The translations under genes and the position numbers were made by a program. The notes under the pieces were generated by a model. The model did no database searches. It was not told where the DNA came from and was given only the letters and a program-made list of their open reading frames with translations. DNA of 64,000 nucleotides, taken from contig NZ_JGYP01000002.1 of NCBI RefSeq assembly GCF_000741525.1, positions 558,001 through 622,000 of the forward strand, written 5' to 3'. Shown here piece after piece: positions 48,219 through 57,154 of the stretch. The first letter of the stretch is position 1; each line of letters starts with the position of its first letter. This DNA is from Bifidobacterium bohemicum DSM 22767 (GTDB taxonomy: Bacteria > Actinomycetota > Actinomycetes > Actinomycetales > Bifidobacteriaceae).

Positions 48219-49625
48219 ATGTCAGTATCCGAAAATACACCTTCCAAGCCGACGGCGCGCACAGGTTCACCGGCCGCCGAAAACACGCGAAAAGGGGCGC
48301 ACGCCGCGGGTTCAGCAGCCCGAAACAACGCCGGTGCAATCGCCCGGTCGAAGGTCATCAAAAGCGACCCGTGGATGGATTCGTACGCGGCCCGTGCCGA
48401 CAACATGCGTGCCTCCGAGATCCGGGCGCTTTTTTCCGTCGCGTCTAGGCCGGACGTGGTCTCGCTGGCTGGCGGCATGCCCTACCTTGAGTACATGCCG
48501 TTCGACGAGCTTTCGGACCTGATCGCCAAAATGATGCGTGACAAGGGTGACGTGGCCTGGCAGTACGGCTCAGCCCAAGGGGACCCGCATCTGCGCGAGG
48601 ATGTGCTCCAAATCATGGCGCTTGAGGGCATCAAGGACGTACAGCCCGACGACGTGGTGATCTCCAACGGTTCCCAGAACGCCCTGGACCTGATCACCCG
48701 CATCATGTGCGACCCGGGCGACGTGGTGATCGCCGAGGCACCGAATTACGTGGGTGCGCTCGGGGTGTTTCAGTCGTTCCAGGTCGAGGTGGTGAATGCG
48801 GCCACGGACGAGAACGGCCTGATTCCGGAATCGTTTGAGGAGACCATCATTGCGGCCAATAAGGCCGGGAAAAAAGTCAAATTCCTGTATACCGTGCCTA
48901 ACTTCCATAACCCGGCAGGCGTGACGATGAGCGTGGAGCGCCGTCCGCGCATCCTTGAGATCGCGCGCAGGCACCATGTGCTCGTAGTGGAGGACAACCC
49001 GTACGGACTGCTCGGTTTTGACGGACAGACCTACCCCGCCCTGCGTTCGATGGACGCCGAGAACGTGGTCTACCTGTCCAGCTTCTCGAAAATCATCGCG
49101 CCCGGCATGCGCATCGCGTGGATGGTCGCGCCCACCGGCATCCGCAAGAAGCTGATCCTGGCGAACGAGGCATCGATTCTGTGCCCGCCGAACATGAGCC
49201 AAATGACCATCACCACCTACCTTGACAACTTCGACTGGAAGCAGCAGATCAGCCAGTACCGCGGCATGTACAAGGAACGCTGCGATACCATGGACGCCGC
49301 GCTGAGGGAGTTCCTGCCGTATTGCTCTTGGAACAAGCCCAAGGGCGGCTTCTATATCTGGCTGCAAATCCCGGAGGGCCTCAACTCCAAGGAGATGCTG
49401 CCCCGCGCGATTACCGCGAAAGTCGCCTACGTGGCCGGCACCGGCTTCTACCTCGACGGGCGCGGCACGCACCACATGCGTCTGTCGTTCTGCTACCCGA
49501 CCCCGGAGAACATCCGCATCGGTATCGAACGGCTGGCGTCAGTGATGAACAATGAGCTGAGAACGGCGCGCTTGTTCGGCACATCACCCGACGAGCGAAC
49601 CAAACAGGGGATCAAGCGGCGATGA
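48219..49625 (+). CDS. PLP-dependent aminotransferase (class I/II, 2-aminoadipate type)
   Basis: 468 residues from MSVSENTPSKPTAR with AAAGGA upstream. A 60-residue polar N-terminal extension precedes the catalytic domain. Motifs: SLAGGMPYLEYMP, SNGSQNALDL, VPNFHNPAGVTMS, VEDNPYGLL, and the PLP lysine in YLSSFSKIIAPGMRIAW. It belongs to the family that includes LysN and aromatic or branched-chain aminotransferases; the MocR DNA-binding domain is absent. Substrate cannot be fixed from sequence. Confidence 0.85.
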   Translation: MSVSENTPSKPTARTGSPAAENTRKGAHAAGSAARNNAGAIARSKVIKSDPWMDSYAARADNMRASEIRALFSVASRPDVVSLAGGMPYLEYMPFDELSDLIAKMMRDKGDVAWQYGSAQGDPHLREDVLQIMALEGIKDVQPDDVVISNGSQNALDLITRIMCDPGDVVIAEAPNYVGALGVFQSFQVEVVNAATDENGLIPESFEETIIAANKAGKKVKFLYTVPNFHNPAGVTMSVERRPRILEIARRHHVLVVEDNPYGLLGFDGQTYPALRSMDAENVVYLSSFSKIIAPGMRIAWMVAPTGIRKKLILANEASILCPPNMSQMTITTYLDNFDWKQQISQYRGMYKERCDTMDAALREFLPYCSWNKPKGGFYIWLQIPEGLNSKEMLPRAITAKVAYVAGTGFYLDGRGTHHMRLSFCYPTPENIRIGIERLASVMNNELRTARLFGTSPDERTKQGIKRR

Positions 49626-49954
49626 CGGCACGAGGGAATGACGGCACTGCGAGTTGAGAAGACTCGCATCGAGACCATCCATCTGAGCCCAACCCGTTTA
49701 GGACGATATTCCAATACCGCACGTTCGAGGCAAAACGTTACGAAAACGCGAAGTATCGTAATGCGTCCTGGGATCCCAAACAGCCGAGGCGGCTACGGTT
49801 CAGGTGACGGCGAGGCGGCACCGGCAAGGTTCTGCAACCGAACACAACGACCACCAACCCGATGCTACGTTTTATATAATTCAATCAATATGACGATTCA
49901 ACAATGACGGAATCATACAATCACCTGATCCGGCAATTGAGAGGGAGCGATATC
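49626..49954. other. Upstream region of ddl with candidate promoter
   Basis: 330 bases without a gene. TTTATATAAT at 49871-49880 contains a perfect -10 element (TATAAT at 49875), 75 bases before the ddl start; no good -35 is seen. A short direct repeat (ATGACGGCAC) occurs at about 49622 and 49638. Confidence 0.45.
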
Positions 49955-50983
49955 ATGGCAAGGCACACCAAAGCAGGCAATGGCGCGACAAAGGCCACGC
50001 GGCAGGGCACCACCAGCCGTGCGGACACCACACTGCTGATTATCTGCGGAGGCATGAGCCACGAGCGCGACGTCTCCCTAGCCAGCGGACATCGAGTCGG
50101 CGGCCACCTCGAGGACGCTGGATGGACGGTTCGGTTCCACGATATGGACAGCGACCTGTTGCCGTATCTGGCCGACCCCAAGACTCGCCCCGACATCGTC
50201 TGGCCACTGTTGCATGGGGCCAACGGCGAGGACGGTTCGATCCGCGACATCCTCGAAATGGAGGGACTGCCGTATATCGGATCGCGCGCCAAAGCCTCGC
50301 GCACGGCGTGGAGCAAACCCATCGCCAAAAACGTGGTGCGTAAGCTCGGCGGGCTTTCGACGCCCCATTCAGTGACACTGCCGGAATCGACCTTCCGGGA
50401 GCTGGGCGCCAAGAAGGTCGTGGACCTTCTGGTTTCGGCGCTGAAGCTACCGCTGTTCGTCAAGCCGACCCGTGGCGGTTCCGCGATGGGCTGTTCGCGC
50501 GTGGATCGCGCGGATCAGTTGCCACAGGCGATGGTGGACTGCTTCGCATACGGCGACGTGGCGCTGGTGGAGCAGGCCGTGACCGGCACGGAGATCTCGG
50601 TTTCCGTGCTCGACATCGACGGCGAGCCGCTGGTGCTGCCGCCGCTGGAAGTCACTACGCCGGACGGCTCCTACGACTTCGAGGCACGCACCAACCCCGG
50701 TCCGGCCGACTTCTACGTACCGGCGCGACTGCCATCCGAAGTGCTTGAGGCAGCGCAGAACGCGGCGCTTGCGGCACACGAAACCTTGAGTCTGCGCGAC
50801 ATTTCACGCACCGACTTCATCGTGGATGAGTCCGGCACCCCACAGTTCCTCGAGTCGAACGTCGCGCCCGGCATGACGGCCACTTCCATGCTACCTGAGG
50901 CCGCCGTCGCCGCCGGCTACGACCTACCCGACCTGTACTCCAGCCTGGTCGAGTCCGTGCTGCGCCAGAATCGGGCGGCGTGA
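49955..50983 (+). CDS. ddl: D-alanine--D-alanine ligase
   Basis: 342 residues from MARHTKAGNGATK, with GAGGGAG upstream; an upstream ATG at 49904 lacks a site. ATP-grasp enzyme joining two D-Ala for peptidoglycan precursors. Motifs: GGMSHERDVSLASG near the start, LHGANGEDGSIRDILEMEGLPYIG, the ATP loop KPTRGGSAMG, and FLESNVAPGMT at the Mg site where most Ddl enzymes read E-x-N-T-x-PG. The Val-Ala variant keeps the key Glu and Asn. Confidence 0.88.
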   Translation: MARHTKAGNGATKATRQGTTSRADTTLLIICGGMSHERDVSLASGHRVGGHLEDAGWTVRFHDMDSDLLPYLADPKTRPDIVWPLLHGANGEDGSIRDILEMEGLPYIGSRAKASRTAWSKPIAKNVVRKLGGLSTPHSVTLPESTFRELGAKKVVDLLVSALKLPLFVKPTRGGSAMGCSRVDRADQLPQAMVDCFAYGDVALVEQAVTGTEISVSVLDIDGEPLVLPPLEVTTPDGSYDFEARTNPGPADFYVPARLPSEVLEAAQNAALAAHETLSLRDISRTDFIVDESGTPQFLESNVAPGMTATSMLPEAAVAAGYDLPDLYSSLVESVLRQNRAA

Positions 50984-51122
50984 CACAAGCCTGCGGCTGC
51001 ACCGATACAGCTCCGGTCTCGCACGCAGGAACCCGACCACCGCGGACAAATCCTAAACGGTGTTCCAACCGCACAAACCCACAGCTGCCGCAGACGAAAC
51101 GACATATAGTGAAGCAAAACGA

Positions 51123-51162
51123 CGGTTGGCTCGCACGTCGATCAGATAGTGCGAACCAACCG
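51123..51162. terminator. Hairpin between ddl and the rhomboid gene
   Basis: CGGTTGG-TCGCAC pairs with GTGCGA-CCAACCG over 13 of 14 positions with a 12-base loop, between convergent genes. No T tract follows, so intrinsic termination is uncertain. Confidence 0.55.
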
Positions 51163-51212
51163 ACACGTGCCGACACGGGCGCAGACTCACCTAGTCAAGT
51201 AAGCCCGAAAAG

Positions 51213-51968
51213 CTAGTGACCAAGTCCAGCAATGAGCCCGCCGCCCGAGGCGAACGGCATCAGCGCCAGCCCAACCAGCAGCAGGGCCATCGGGACGCCG
51301 TAAACCGCAATCCGCACAGGCAGCGAGCGCCGCCGCAACGCCGGTACTCCGTCAAGCAGAAGCCAGGTGTACACCAAACCGACCACGAATCCGCCCACAT
51401 GCGATTGCCATGCGATATTGGGGATGACCAGCGGCATCGCGAAATTGATGGCGATGCATACAGCCATGCCTCGCACGTCCATGCCGGTGGTGTGCCGGCC
51501 CACAATCAGCACTGCCGCGAACAGGCCGAACAGCGCATCCGAAGCTCCATATGCCGAGATGAACCAGTCATTGGTCAGAGCGCTGTATACCATCAGTCCG
51601 TCGGCTCCACCCAGTCCGCACATTAGGTACAGTGCCAGAAAACACCAGTGCCCCATCAAGCCTTCCATGAACGGGCCGATGACGATGAGCGTGAGCATGT
51701 TGAACAGGACGTGGGTGAAATTCGGCGCATGGAGGAACATCGAAGTAAGCCACGTCCACGGTTTTGCGACGGCGAGCGCCGGCATGAATGCACCGTTCGT
51801 GATCAGCCAGCTGAAAGCGAGAGGCGACAGGTTTCGGAGGATGACCTCGACCAGCCAGATCACCGTGCATAGCGCAACAATCACCCATGTCACCACGGAG
51901 TCGCCCACGCGCCAGTGATGTCGCAGTGCATGCCACCAGTCGTTGAGATAACCTCGGAAATTGATCAT
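51213..51968 (-). CDS. Rhomboid-family intramembrane serine protease
   Basis: 251 residues with six or seven membrane helices. Rhomboid hallmarks: HVLFNM (helix 2 His and Asn), the nucleophile Ser in AYGASDALFG and the catalytic His in SHVGGFVVG. The usual motif is GxSG; here the residue after Ser is Asp, which is unusual next to the active site. It would cut membrane proteins within the bilayer; substrates are unknown. It converges with ddl. Confidence 0.87.
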   Translation of the reverse strand: MINFRGYLNDWWHALRHHWRVGDSVVTWVIVALCTVIWLVEVILRNLSPLAFSWLITNGAFMPALAVAKPWTWLTSMFLHAPNFTHVLFNMLTLIVIGPFMEGLMGHWCFLALYLMCGLGGADGLMVYSALTNDWFISAYGASDALFGLFAAVLIVGRHTTGMDVRGMAVCIAINFAMPLVIPNIAWQSHVGGFVVGLVYTWLLLDGVPALRRRSLPVRIAVYGVPMALLLVGLALMPFASGGGLIAGLGH

Positions 51969-52187
51969 TGTTTTACTTTAGTCCCTCATCGGCACAATAT
52001 GTTGAGACGTTTGCGTCAGGATCGAGGTGCGTTTTGGTGGACGGTAAGGCGCGTGGGGTTTATTGTGGGAGAAAATTGGGTGAGTGGGTTTTACGCTTTG
52101 CACTCAATTGTCACAAATCATCGACTACGATAGGAGTAAGGTTGACTTTGACGCGCAAGTCAACACCTACTTCAGAAAGGAGCCGTC

Positions 52188-52403
52188 ATGGAGAACAAAT
52201 CTTCTAACGGTTGGAAGTTCTTTGCATTACTGTTCGGTGGGTTGCTTGCGGCGGTCGCGTGCTTGTACGTCTACAAGCAGCGCAACCCCGACTACGACCC
52301 GTGGGAGGAGCCTTGGGAGAACAGCTCCTCACCGGTTGATTTGGGTCTTGAAAAGGATGCGCCTAACGATGGGGACGTTGCCGTTACGCCCGAAATCGCT
52401 TGA
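52188..52403 (+). CDS. Small single-pass membrane protein
   Basis: 71 residues with a strong AAAGGAG site six bases before the ATG. One membrane helix at about 10-28 (KFFALLFGGLLAAVACLYVY) and an acidic, Pro/Trp-containing outer or inner tail (YDPWEEPWENSS). No family named. The good ribosome site, coding-like composition and a terminator after it support a real gene. Confidence 0.65.
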   Translation: MENKSSNGWKFFALLFGGLLAAVACLYVYKQRNPDYDPWEEPWENSSSPVDLGLEKDAPNDGDVAVTPEIA

Positions 52404-52426
52404 TTTTCCTTCAATATCTTATTTGG

Positions 52427-52453
52427 CCTGCGTCGGGTTCGGCGCGGGTCTTT
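52427..52453 (+). terminator. Terminator after the small membrane protein
   Basis: CCTGCG pairs with CGCGGG and is followed by TCTTTTT, a short but typical intrinsic terminator. Confidence 0.6.
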
Positions 52454-52682
52454 TTGATGTGCGATATCGTGTTTGACTCCAACGGGTCTGATAAGCGTTC
52501 GTGTCTCCTTCGGCAATCAGCTTCTGAACGTTGGGCAGTGACCGCGGCGTTGGAATGTTCAGAAGTGGCTTGAGTGTCGCAACCCGCTCTTCGGATTTCG
52601 TTGTACTGACGGAGTCGGCTTGCGTGCTACGAGGCGGATATGTTGTGGCGTAGAACGAACATGCAGGTTGGCCCGGCTTCTA

Positions 52683-52688
52683 TATAAT
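52683..52688 (+). promoter_or_regulatory. TATAAT promoter for a leaderless transcript
   Basis: A perfect -10 hexamer ends seven bases before the ATG at 52695, so transcription should start at or next to the A of the start codon. There is no ribosome site, which fits leaderless translation, common in actinobacteria. No clear -35 is seen. Confidence 0.6.
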
Positions 52689-52694
52689 GGCAGC

Positions 52695-53111
52695 ATGGCG
52701 GCAATCAGGGAACAAGACATCAGCAAGGGGATGCGGGCGTTCGACGCATGGCGCGAAGCGGCATCGGCGCACTGCAACGAACCGTTGGAGGCGCGACTGA
52801 CGTTCTCGCCGGCGGCTCTGTCTCGCTCCACATGGGCGATGGCGGTGCGGTACTCGCTGTATCTGTTGGAAAACAAGGCGCCGGGACCGGGCGTGGAGGT
52901 GCGGGTGGCGCCGTGGAGCGCCGTCAAAATCCTCGACGGCCCGGCTTCGGATCCGCATAACCTCACACCACCTGACGTCATCGAGCTGGAGCCGGACGTG
53001 TGGTTGCGCATGGCTTGCGGGCTGACCACTTGGGTGGAGGAAAAGGCGGCAGGGCATATCACCGCGATTGGGGAGCGGGACGATTTGAGTGCCCTCCTGC
53101 CGTTAGAATAG
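52695..53111 (+). CDS. Sterol-carrier-like (SCP_3 family) protein
   Basis: 138 residues from MAAIREQDISKGMRAF. The segment VEVRVAPWSAVKIL-GP followed by VIELEPDVWLRMACGLTTW and SALLPL matches a small conserved actinobacterial family named for resemblance to sterol carrier proteins. It probably binds a hydrophobic ligand; the true role is unknown. The start is chosen from the promoter position; a longer open frame from 52620 has no site. Confidence 0.75.
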   Translation: MAAIREQDISKGMRAFDAWREAASAHCNEPLEARLTFSPAALSRSTWAMAVRYSLYLLENKAPGPGVEVRVAPWSAVKILDGPASDPHNLTPPDVIELEPDVWLRMACGLTTWVEEKAAGHITAIGERDDLSALLPLE

Positions 53112-53259
53112 GCTGAATCGGCCTGATTGGACTGTCGTACGCGAACACAATCACGGCAGAGTACGCTCGAACACGCAATCGCAGCAACGCCCGTGCGGGC
53201 ATGCCGACAGGAACACGGTCGCCCTTCCCATCGATTCAGACGCGACAACGCGCCAAAAC

Positions 53260-53631
53260 TCAGTCCTTCTTGGATTGCGGACGATGCAAAACGCTGGGGA
53301 CGGGCATGTGAATCGGCTTATGGGGCTTGGGTCTGACACTTTTGGCCGATGCCCCCTCGGCGCTCGTCGCCTTGGCCGCAGCCTCGGCGGCCCACTTGGC
53401 GTAATCGTCCAAATCATCATCAACCGAAGCGGAAGCGGCAGTCCGCGCGGCAAACGACGTTGCCTCCTCGCCCTGCTCCAGCTCGACATCGCCGAAGGAA
53501 TCAGGTGATCCGATGCCAGAATCTCGGGCACTCAGCTCTTTGGCAAGCTCATCGTAATTGGTATCGGTTGTCAAATACTTTAGCTTACGGGCTATTTTCT
53601 GCTGTTTCGCCTTCTGACGTCCGCGGCCCAT
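53260..53631 (-). CDS. DUF3073 protein
   Basis: 123 residues beginning MGRGRQKAKQQKIARKLKYL, the highly conserved basic start of the DUF3073 family, found across actinobacteria. The rest is acidic then Ala/Lys rich and probably disordered. The function is unknown; the basic head suggests nucleic-acid or ribosome binding. It is divergent from trpS. Confidence 0.9.
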   Translation of the reverse strand: MGRGRQKAKQQKIARKLKYLTTDTNYDELAKELSARDSGIGSPDSFGDVELEQGEEATSFAARTAASASVDDDLDDYAKWAAEAAAKATSAEGASAKSVRPKPHKPIHMPVPSVLHRPQSKKD

Positions 53632-53785
53632 TTGACCCCCTGCAAAATTTCATCACAATAGTTCCATCAATAGAATAGGATAGCACCCCTTGAGTTCGCT
53701 TTACATTGTCTGCTCAGACTTTTACGATAAAAACAAGATTTTATGCGTTTTTGGACCACGGAGTTAAACGATTCGAAAGGTAGTC

Positions 53786-54955
53786 ATGGCGGATATGCAG
53801 AGCATCACGGACACAAGTCAGGCTACGCCGATGGACAACGCGGATGGTTCCCATGTATTGCATAAGCAATCGGACTTGCAGCATTCCCCAACGACTCCCG
53901 GAAATCCCGGAAGTTTCGAAACCGCCAAGAAACGGTCGGACGCGACCAAGACCGAACTTGAGGCGAACCCGGACAGGTTCACCATGCTCACCGGCGACCG
54001 GCCGACGGGACGCCTGCACCTGGGGCACTACTTCGGCACCCTCAAGTCCCGCGTCGAGATGCAGAACAAGGGCGTGCACACCAACATCCTGATCGCGGAC
54101 TATCAGGTGATCACCGACCGCGACACCACCGAGCACATCGAGGAGAACACCCTCGGCTTGCTGCTCGACTACCTGGCCGCCGGCATCGACCCGGCCAAGA
54201 CCATGATCTTCACGCATTCCGCGACCCCCGCGGAGAACCAGCTCATGCTCCCGTTCCTGTCCCTGGTCACCGAGGCCGAACTGGAACGCAACCCCACGGT
54301 GAAGGCCGAGAAGGAGGCCAGCGGCCACGCGCTGACCGGCCTGCTGCTGACCTACCCCGTGCATCAGGCGTGCGACATCCTGTTCTGCAAGGGCAACGTG
54401 GTGCCGGTGGGCAAGGACCAGCTGCCGCATATCGAGATCACACGCACCATCGCGCGCCGTTTCAACGAGCGGTACGCCAAGAAGAACCCCGTGTTCCCCG
54501 AACCGGTCGCGATCCTTTCCGAAGCCCCCGAGATTCCCGGGCTCGACGGCCGCAAGATGAGCAAGTCGTACGGCAACGCCATCGCACTGTCGGCCACCCC
54601 CGAGGAAACCGCGAAACTCATCAAGAAGAGTCCGACGGACTCCGAGCGGCGCATCACCTTCGACCCGGTCAACCGCCCGCAGGTTTCGGCCCTTCTGACC
54701 ACCGCCGGTTTGGTGACCGGACGCGACCCGGCCGAAATCGCCGAGGAGATCGGGGATGCCGGCGCCGGCGCGTTGAAGCAGTACGTCATCAGGTCCGTGA
54801 ACGACTACCTCGCACCGCACCGCGAGCGCCGTGCGGAACTGGCGAAGGACATGGACTCGGTGCGCGACATCCTGCACGACGGCAACAGGCGCGCCAACGC
54901 CGTCGCTGAGCGGACGCTCGAAGAGGTCCGTGAGGCGATGGGTATGAAGTACTGA
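53786..54955 (+). CDS. trpS: Tryptophanyl-tRNA synthetase
   Basis: 389 residues with GAAAGG upstream. Class I synthetase: HIGH-type motif in GRLHLGHYFG (about 75), KMSKS in GRKMSKSYGN (about 257). It charges tRNA-Trp. About 55 polar residues precede the catalytic domain (first conserved block FTMLTGDRPTG), an extension absent from enteric enzymes; a later start near residue 50 lacks a site. The upstream AT-rich leader of 150 bases shows no recognisable T-box. Confidence 0.95.
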   Translation: MADMQSITDTSQATPMDNADGSHVLHKQSDLQHSPTTPGNPGSFETAKKRSDATKTELEANPDRFTMLTGDRPTGRLHLGHYFGTLKSRVEMQNKGVHTNILIADYQVITDRDTTEHIEENTLGLLLDYLAAGIDPAKTMIFTHSATPAENQLMLPFLSLVTEAELERNPTVKAEKEASGHALTGLLLTYPVHQACDILFCKGNVVPVGKDQLPHIEITRTIARRFNERYAKKNPVFPEPVAILSEAPEIPGLDGRKMSKSYGNAIALSATPEETAKLIKKSPTDSERRITFDPVNRPQVSALLTTAGLVTGRDPAEIAEEIGDAGAGALKQYVIRSVNDYLAPHRERRAELAKDMDSVRDILHDGNRRANAVAERTLEEVREAMGMKY

Positions 54956-55080
54956 GGCGTCCGCAGGCGGATTATCCGGCTGCCGTTCAGCTTCGCTTTG
55001 GCTTTCACTCGGTGCAACAAAGTCGGGGGTTGCTTTGCTCGCGACTGCCGCGAATGTTGGAATTACCGGGTCTCATCGTC

Positions 55081-56928
55081 TTAAATGTCATAGCGCCAGG
55101 ACTTGTCGGTGATGACGCGGGCCATCGCCAGGCCGATGGGCAGGCACAGGATCACCATGAACGCGCGGAAGCCCCAGTCGAGGGCGTTGGCGGTGTTGAA
55201 CTGACCCAGGTAGAACATGGCGCGGTACATATACAGCCCCGGCACCATGATCACGATCGACGGCACCGTCAGACAGATGCGCGGATAGCCCAGATGCGGC
55301 GGGAGCATGCCGTGGCGCACCATCGAACGCCAACCCGATGCGAGCAGACCGGCCAGCAGTGCGCCGATGAACGCGGCGGCTTCGGGCGGCATGCCGAAAT
55401 CGGTGAGCGTCAGGCGCAACGTGTCCGTGATGGCGCCGATAGCGGCGGCGGTGAAGCACATGCGCTGCGGCGAATTGAACAGCACCGAGAACCCCCAGAC
55501 ACCGCCGAACGCGGCCGCCGCGCGCAACGCCGTGTTGAGCCACGGATTGAGGCCCATCGGTTCGAAACCCTGGGGGTTCAGGTGCACGACGGTGGCGACC
55601 ATCCAGCCGGCGAGAGTGGCCATGAGGATAATCGAGAGCGTGTAGGTCAAGCGTTGAATGCCGGACGGGAAGTCGATTTTGGCGATGTCGAGGCCGCCGG
55701 TGATCAACGGGAAGCCGGGGATGACGAACAGCATGGCACCGATATAGGCCGTGTCGTGACTCAAGGCGGCCGGGTCAATCAGCCCCACGAAACGCAGTGT
55801 GCCCACGCACGCAAACGCCGCGACCGCGACCGCCACAAAGGTGACGAAGAACTGGTTCAGGTGGTGCGCGAACATGCGCCTGCGAACCCACTGGCCGATT
55901 CCGGCGCCCACGAACGCGCCCAGCATGTCGAGCGGGCCGCCGCCGAGCAGGAACACGAAGCACGCGCAGGCGACGGCCGAGGCCAGCCCGGAGAACCAGG
56001 GGGAGTAAAGCGGTCGGCGGCGTTCAATCAGATTGAGCCGTTCATGAACCTGGCCCACGGTGACGCCGTGCGTGGCTGCGGGGAACGCCTCAGAGGCGGC
56101 GGGAGCGGTATCAGGGGCGATGACGGGGACCGTGGCCGCATCAGCTACCGCTTTTTCATATGACGCTGAAGCGCGCGGATTCCTTGCCGTTGGATCGTCG
56201 GCTAGGCCGGCCGCATGCGCCACGTCCTCCGGCTGATCCGGCGAGCGCGGAATTTGGCCGAGGCCTGTCGAATTAGCCCCGTCTTTGACCGTCTGTCCGA
56301 TATGGTCAAAATACTGTTCGTATTCGCCTTTTGGCGCCTTGTAACCCCGGGTCTGAATGCGCTCGTCCCTTTTGGCCCGCACCTTCTCATTACGATCCCG
56401 CATCCGCCTGACCTTCTTCACGGCCCGCAGCAGGGACTTCTGCGCCTCCGGATTGCCCAGCTGTTCCACCAGCTCCTCGGAAACGCGAGGTCGGGCGTGG
56501 TACATCGAGGTCTTGCCGAGATTGACGCTGAACCAATCCGCGAAATGTTCCAGCAGCCAGATGCGCTCCGTGTTCACGCCCGTTGTGGGCAGATCGACGA
56601 CCTCGGTGACACGGCTTTTGCCGTCCGTGCAGGTCGCGTCGATGTCGGTAAGGTTGATGTCGGCCCGTACGTGCACGCCAAGCGGATAGGCGATGCGGTG
56701 CATCATCTCACGCACCCGGAAACTTCCGGTACCAGCGCCAAGATCCAGCGCACCGACGCGCATGATGACGCTCGTCTTCGCCGCCAGCCCGGCATCCGCC
56801 ACAGGCCGGTCCCAGTCGCGTTCGATGTCCTCCATGTCCAATGGAATCGAATGCGTATGATACGCAGTGACCGCAGCCGCAGTGTCGTTGATGGTTCGTT
56901 CTTTGGGCTGATGGTTTTTCACGTTCAT
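55081..56928 (-). CDS. Threonine/serine exporter of the ThrE family
   Basis: 615 residues. A cytoplasmic N-terminal ThrE domain (VREMMHRIAYPLGVHVRADI, then VNTERIWLLEHFADW) is split by a charged linker at about 175-300, and about ten membrane helices follow (305-610). The family exports Thr and Ser in corynebacteria. It converges with trpS, and the adjacent gene upstream on the same strand is the deacetylase. Confidence 0.85.
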   Translation of the reverse strand: MNVKNHQPKERTINDTAAAVTAYHTHSIPLDMEDIERDWDRPVADAGLAAKTSVIMRVGALDLGAGTGSFRVREMMHRIAYPLGVHVRADINLTDIDATCTDGKSRVTEVVDLPTTGVNTERIWLLEHFADWFSVNLGKTSMYHARPRVSEELVEQLGNPEAQKSLLRAVKKVRRMRDRNEKVRAKRDERIQTRGYKAPKGEYEQYFDHIGQTVKDGANSTGLGQIPRSPDQPEDVAHAAGLADDPTARNPRASASYEKAVADAATVPVIAPDTAPAASEAFPAATHGVTVGQVHERLNLIERRRPLYSPWFSGLASAVACACFVFLLGGGPLDMLGAFVGAGIGQWVRRRMFAHHLNQFFVTFVAVAVAAFACVGTLRFVGLIDPAALSHDTAYIGAMLFVIPGFPLITGGLDIAKIDFPSGIQRLTYTLSIILMATLAGWMVATVVHLNPQGFEPMGLNPWLNTALRAAAAFGGVWGFSVLFNSPQRMCFTAAAIGAITDTLRLTLTDFGMPPEAAAFIGALLAGLLASGWRSMVRHGMLPPHLGYPRICLTVPSIVIMVPGLYMYRAMFYLGQFNTANALDWGFRAFMVILCLPIGLAMARVITDKSWRYDI

Positions 56929-57154
56929 ACTTTACATTAATAGCCTCACCCGCGACTTACGGAAGCGGTCGGAGTTTTGCACCAGTGGCTGTCGTGAATC
57001 AATATGGCATCGTCTTCCCGCAGTCATTTCGGACCTTTGGACATTAAAAACGTTTCCGACACTATGCAACGGTCTTTTGGCGACCATATCCGCATCGGCC
57101 AAAAGACAGGCAAGGTCAGCGTCACTTGATTTGCGATCAAGGTTGCGGCGGCCG

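Noticed and set aside
48570..49475. Minus-strand open frame opposite the aminotransferase
   Set aside because: Antisense shadow; the plus-strand frame has all catalytic motifs.
53632..53785. T-box leader before trpS
   Set aside because: No T-box sequence or antiterminator pattern was found in the short AT-rich leader.
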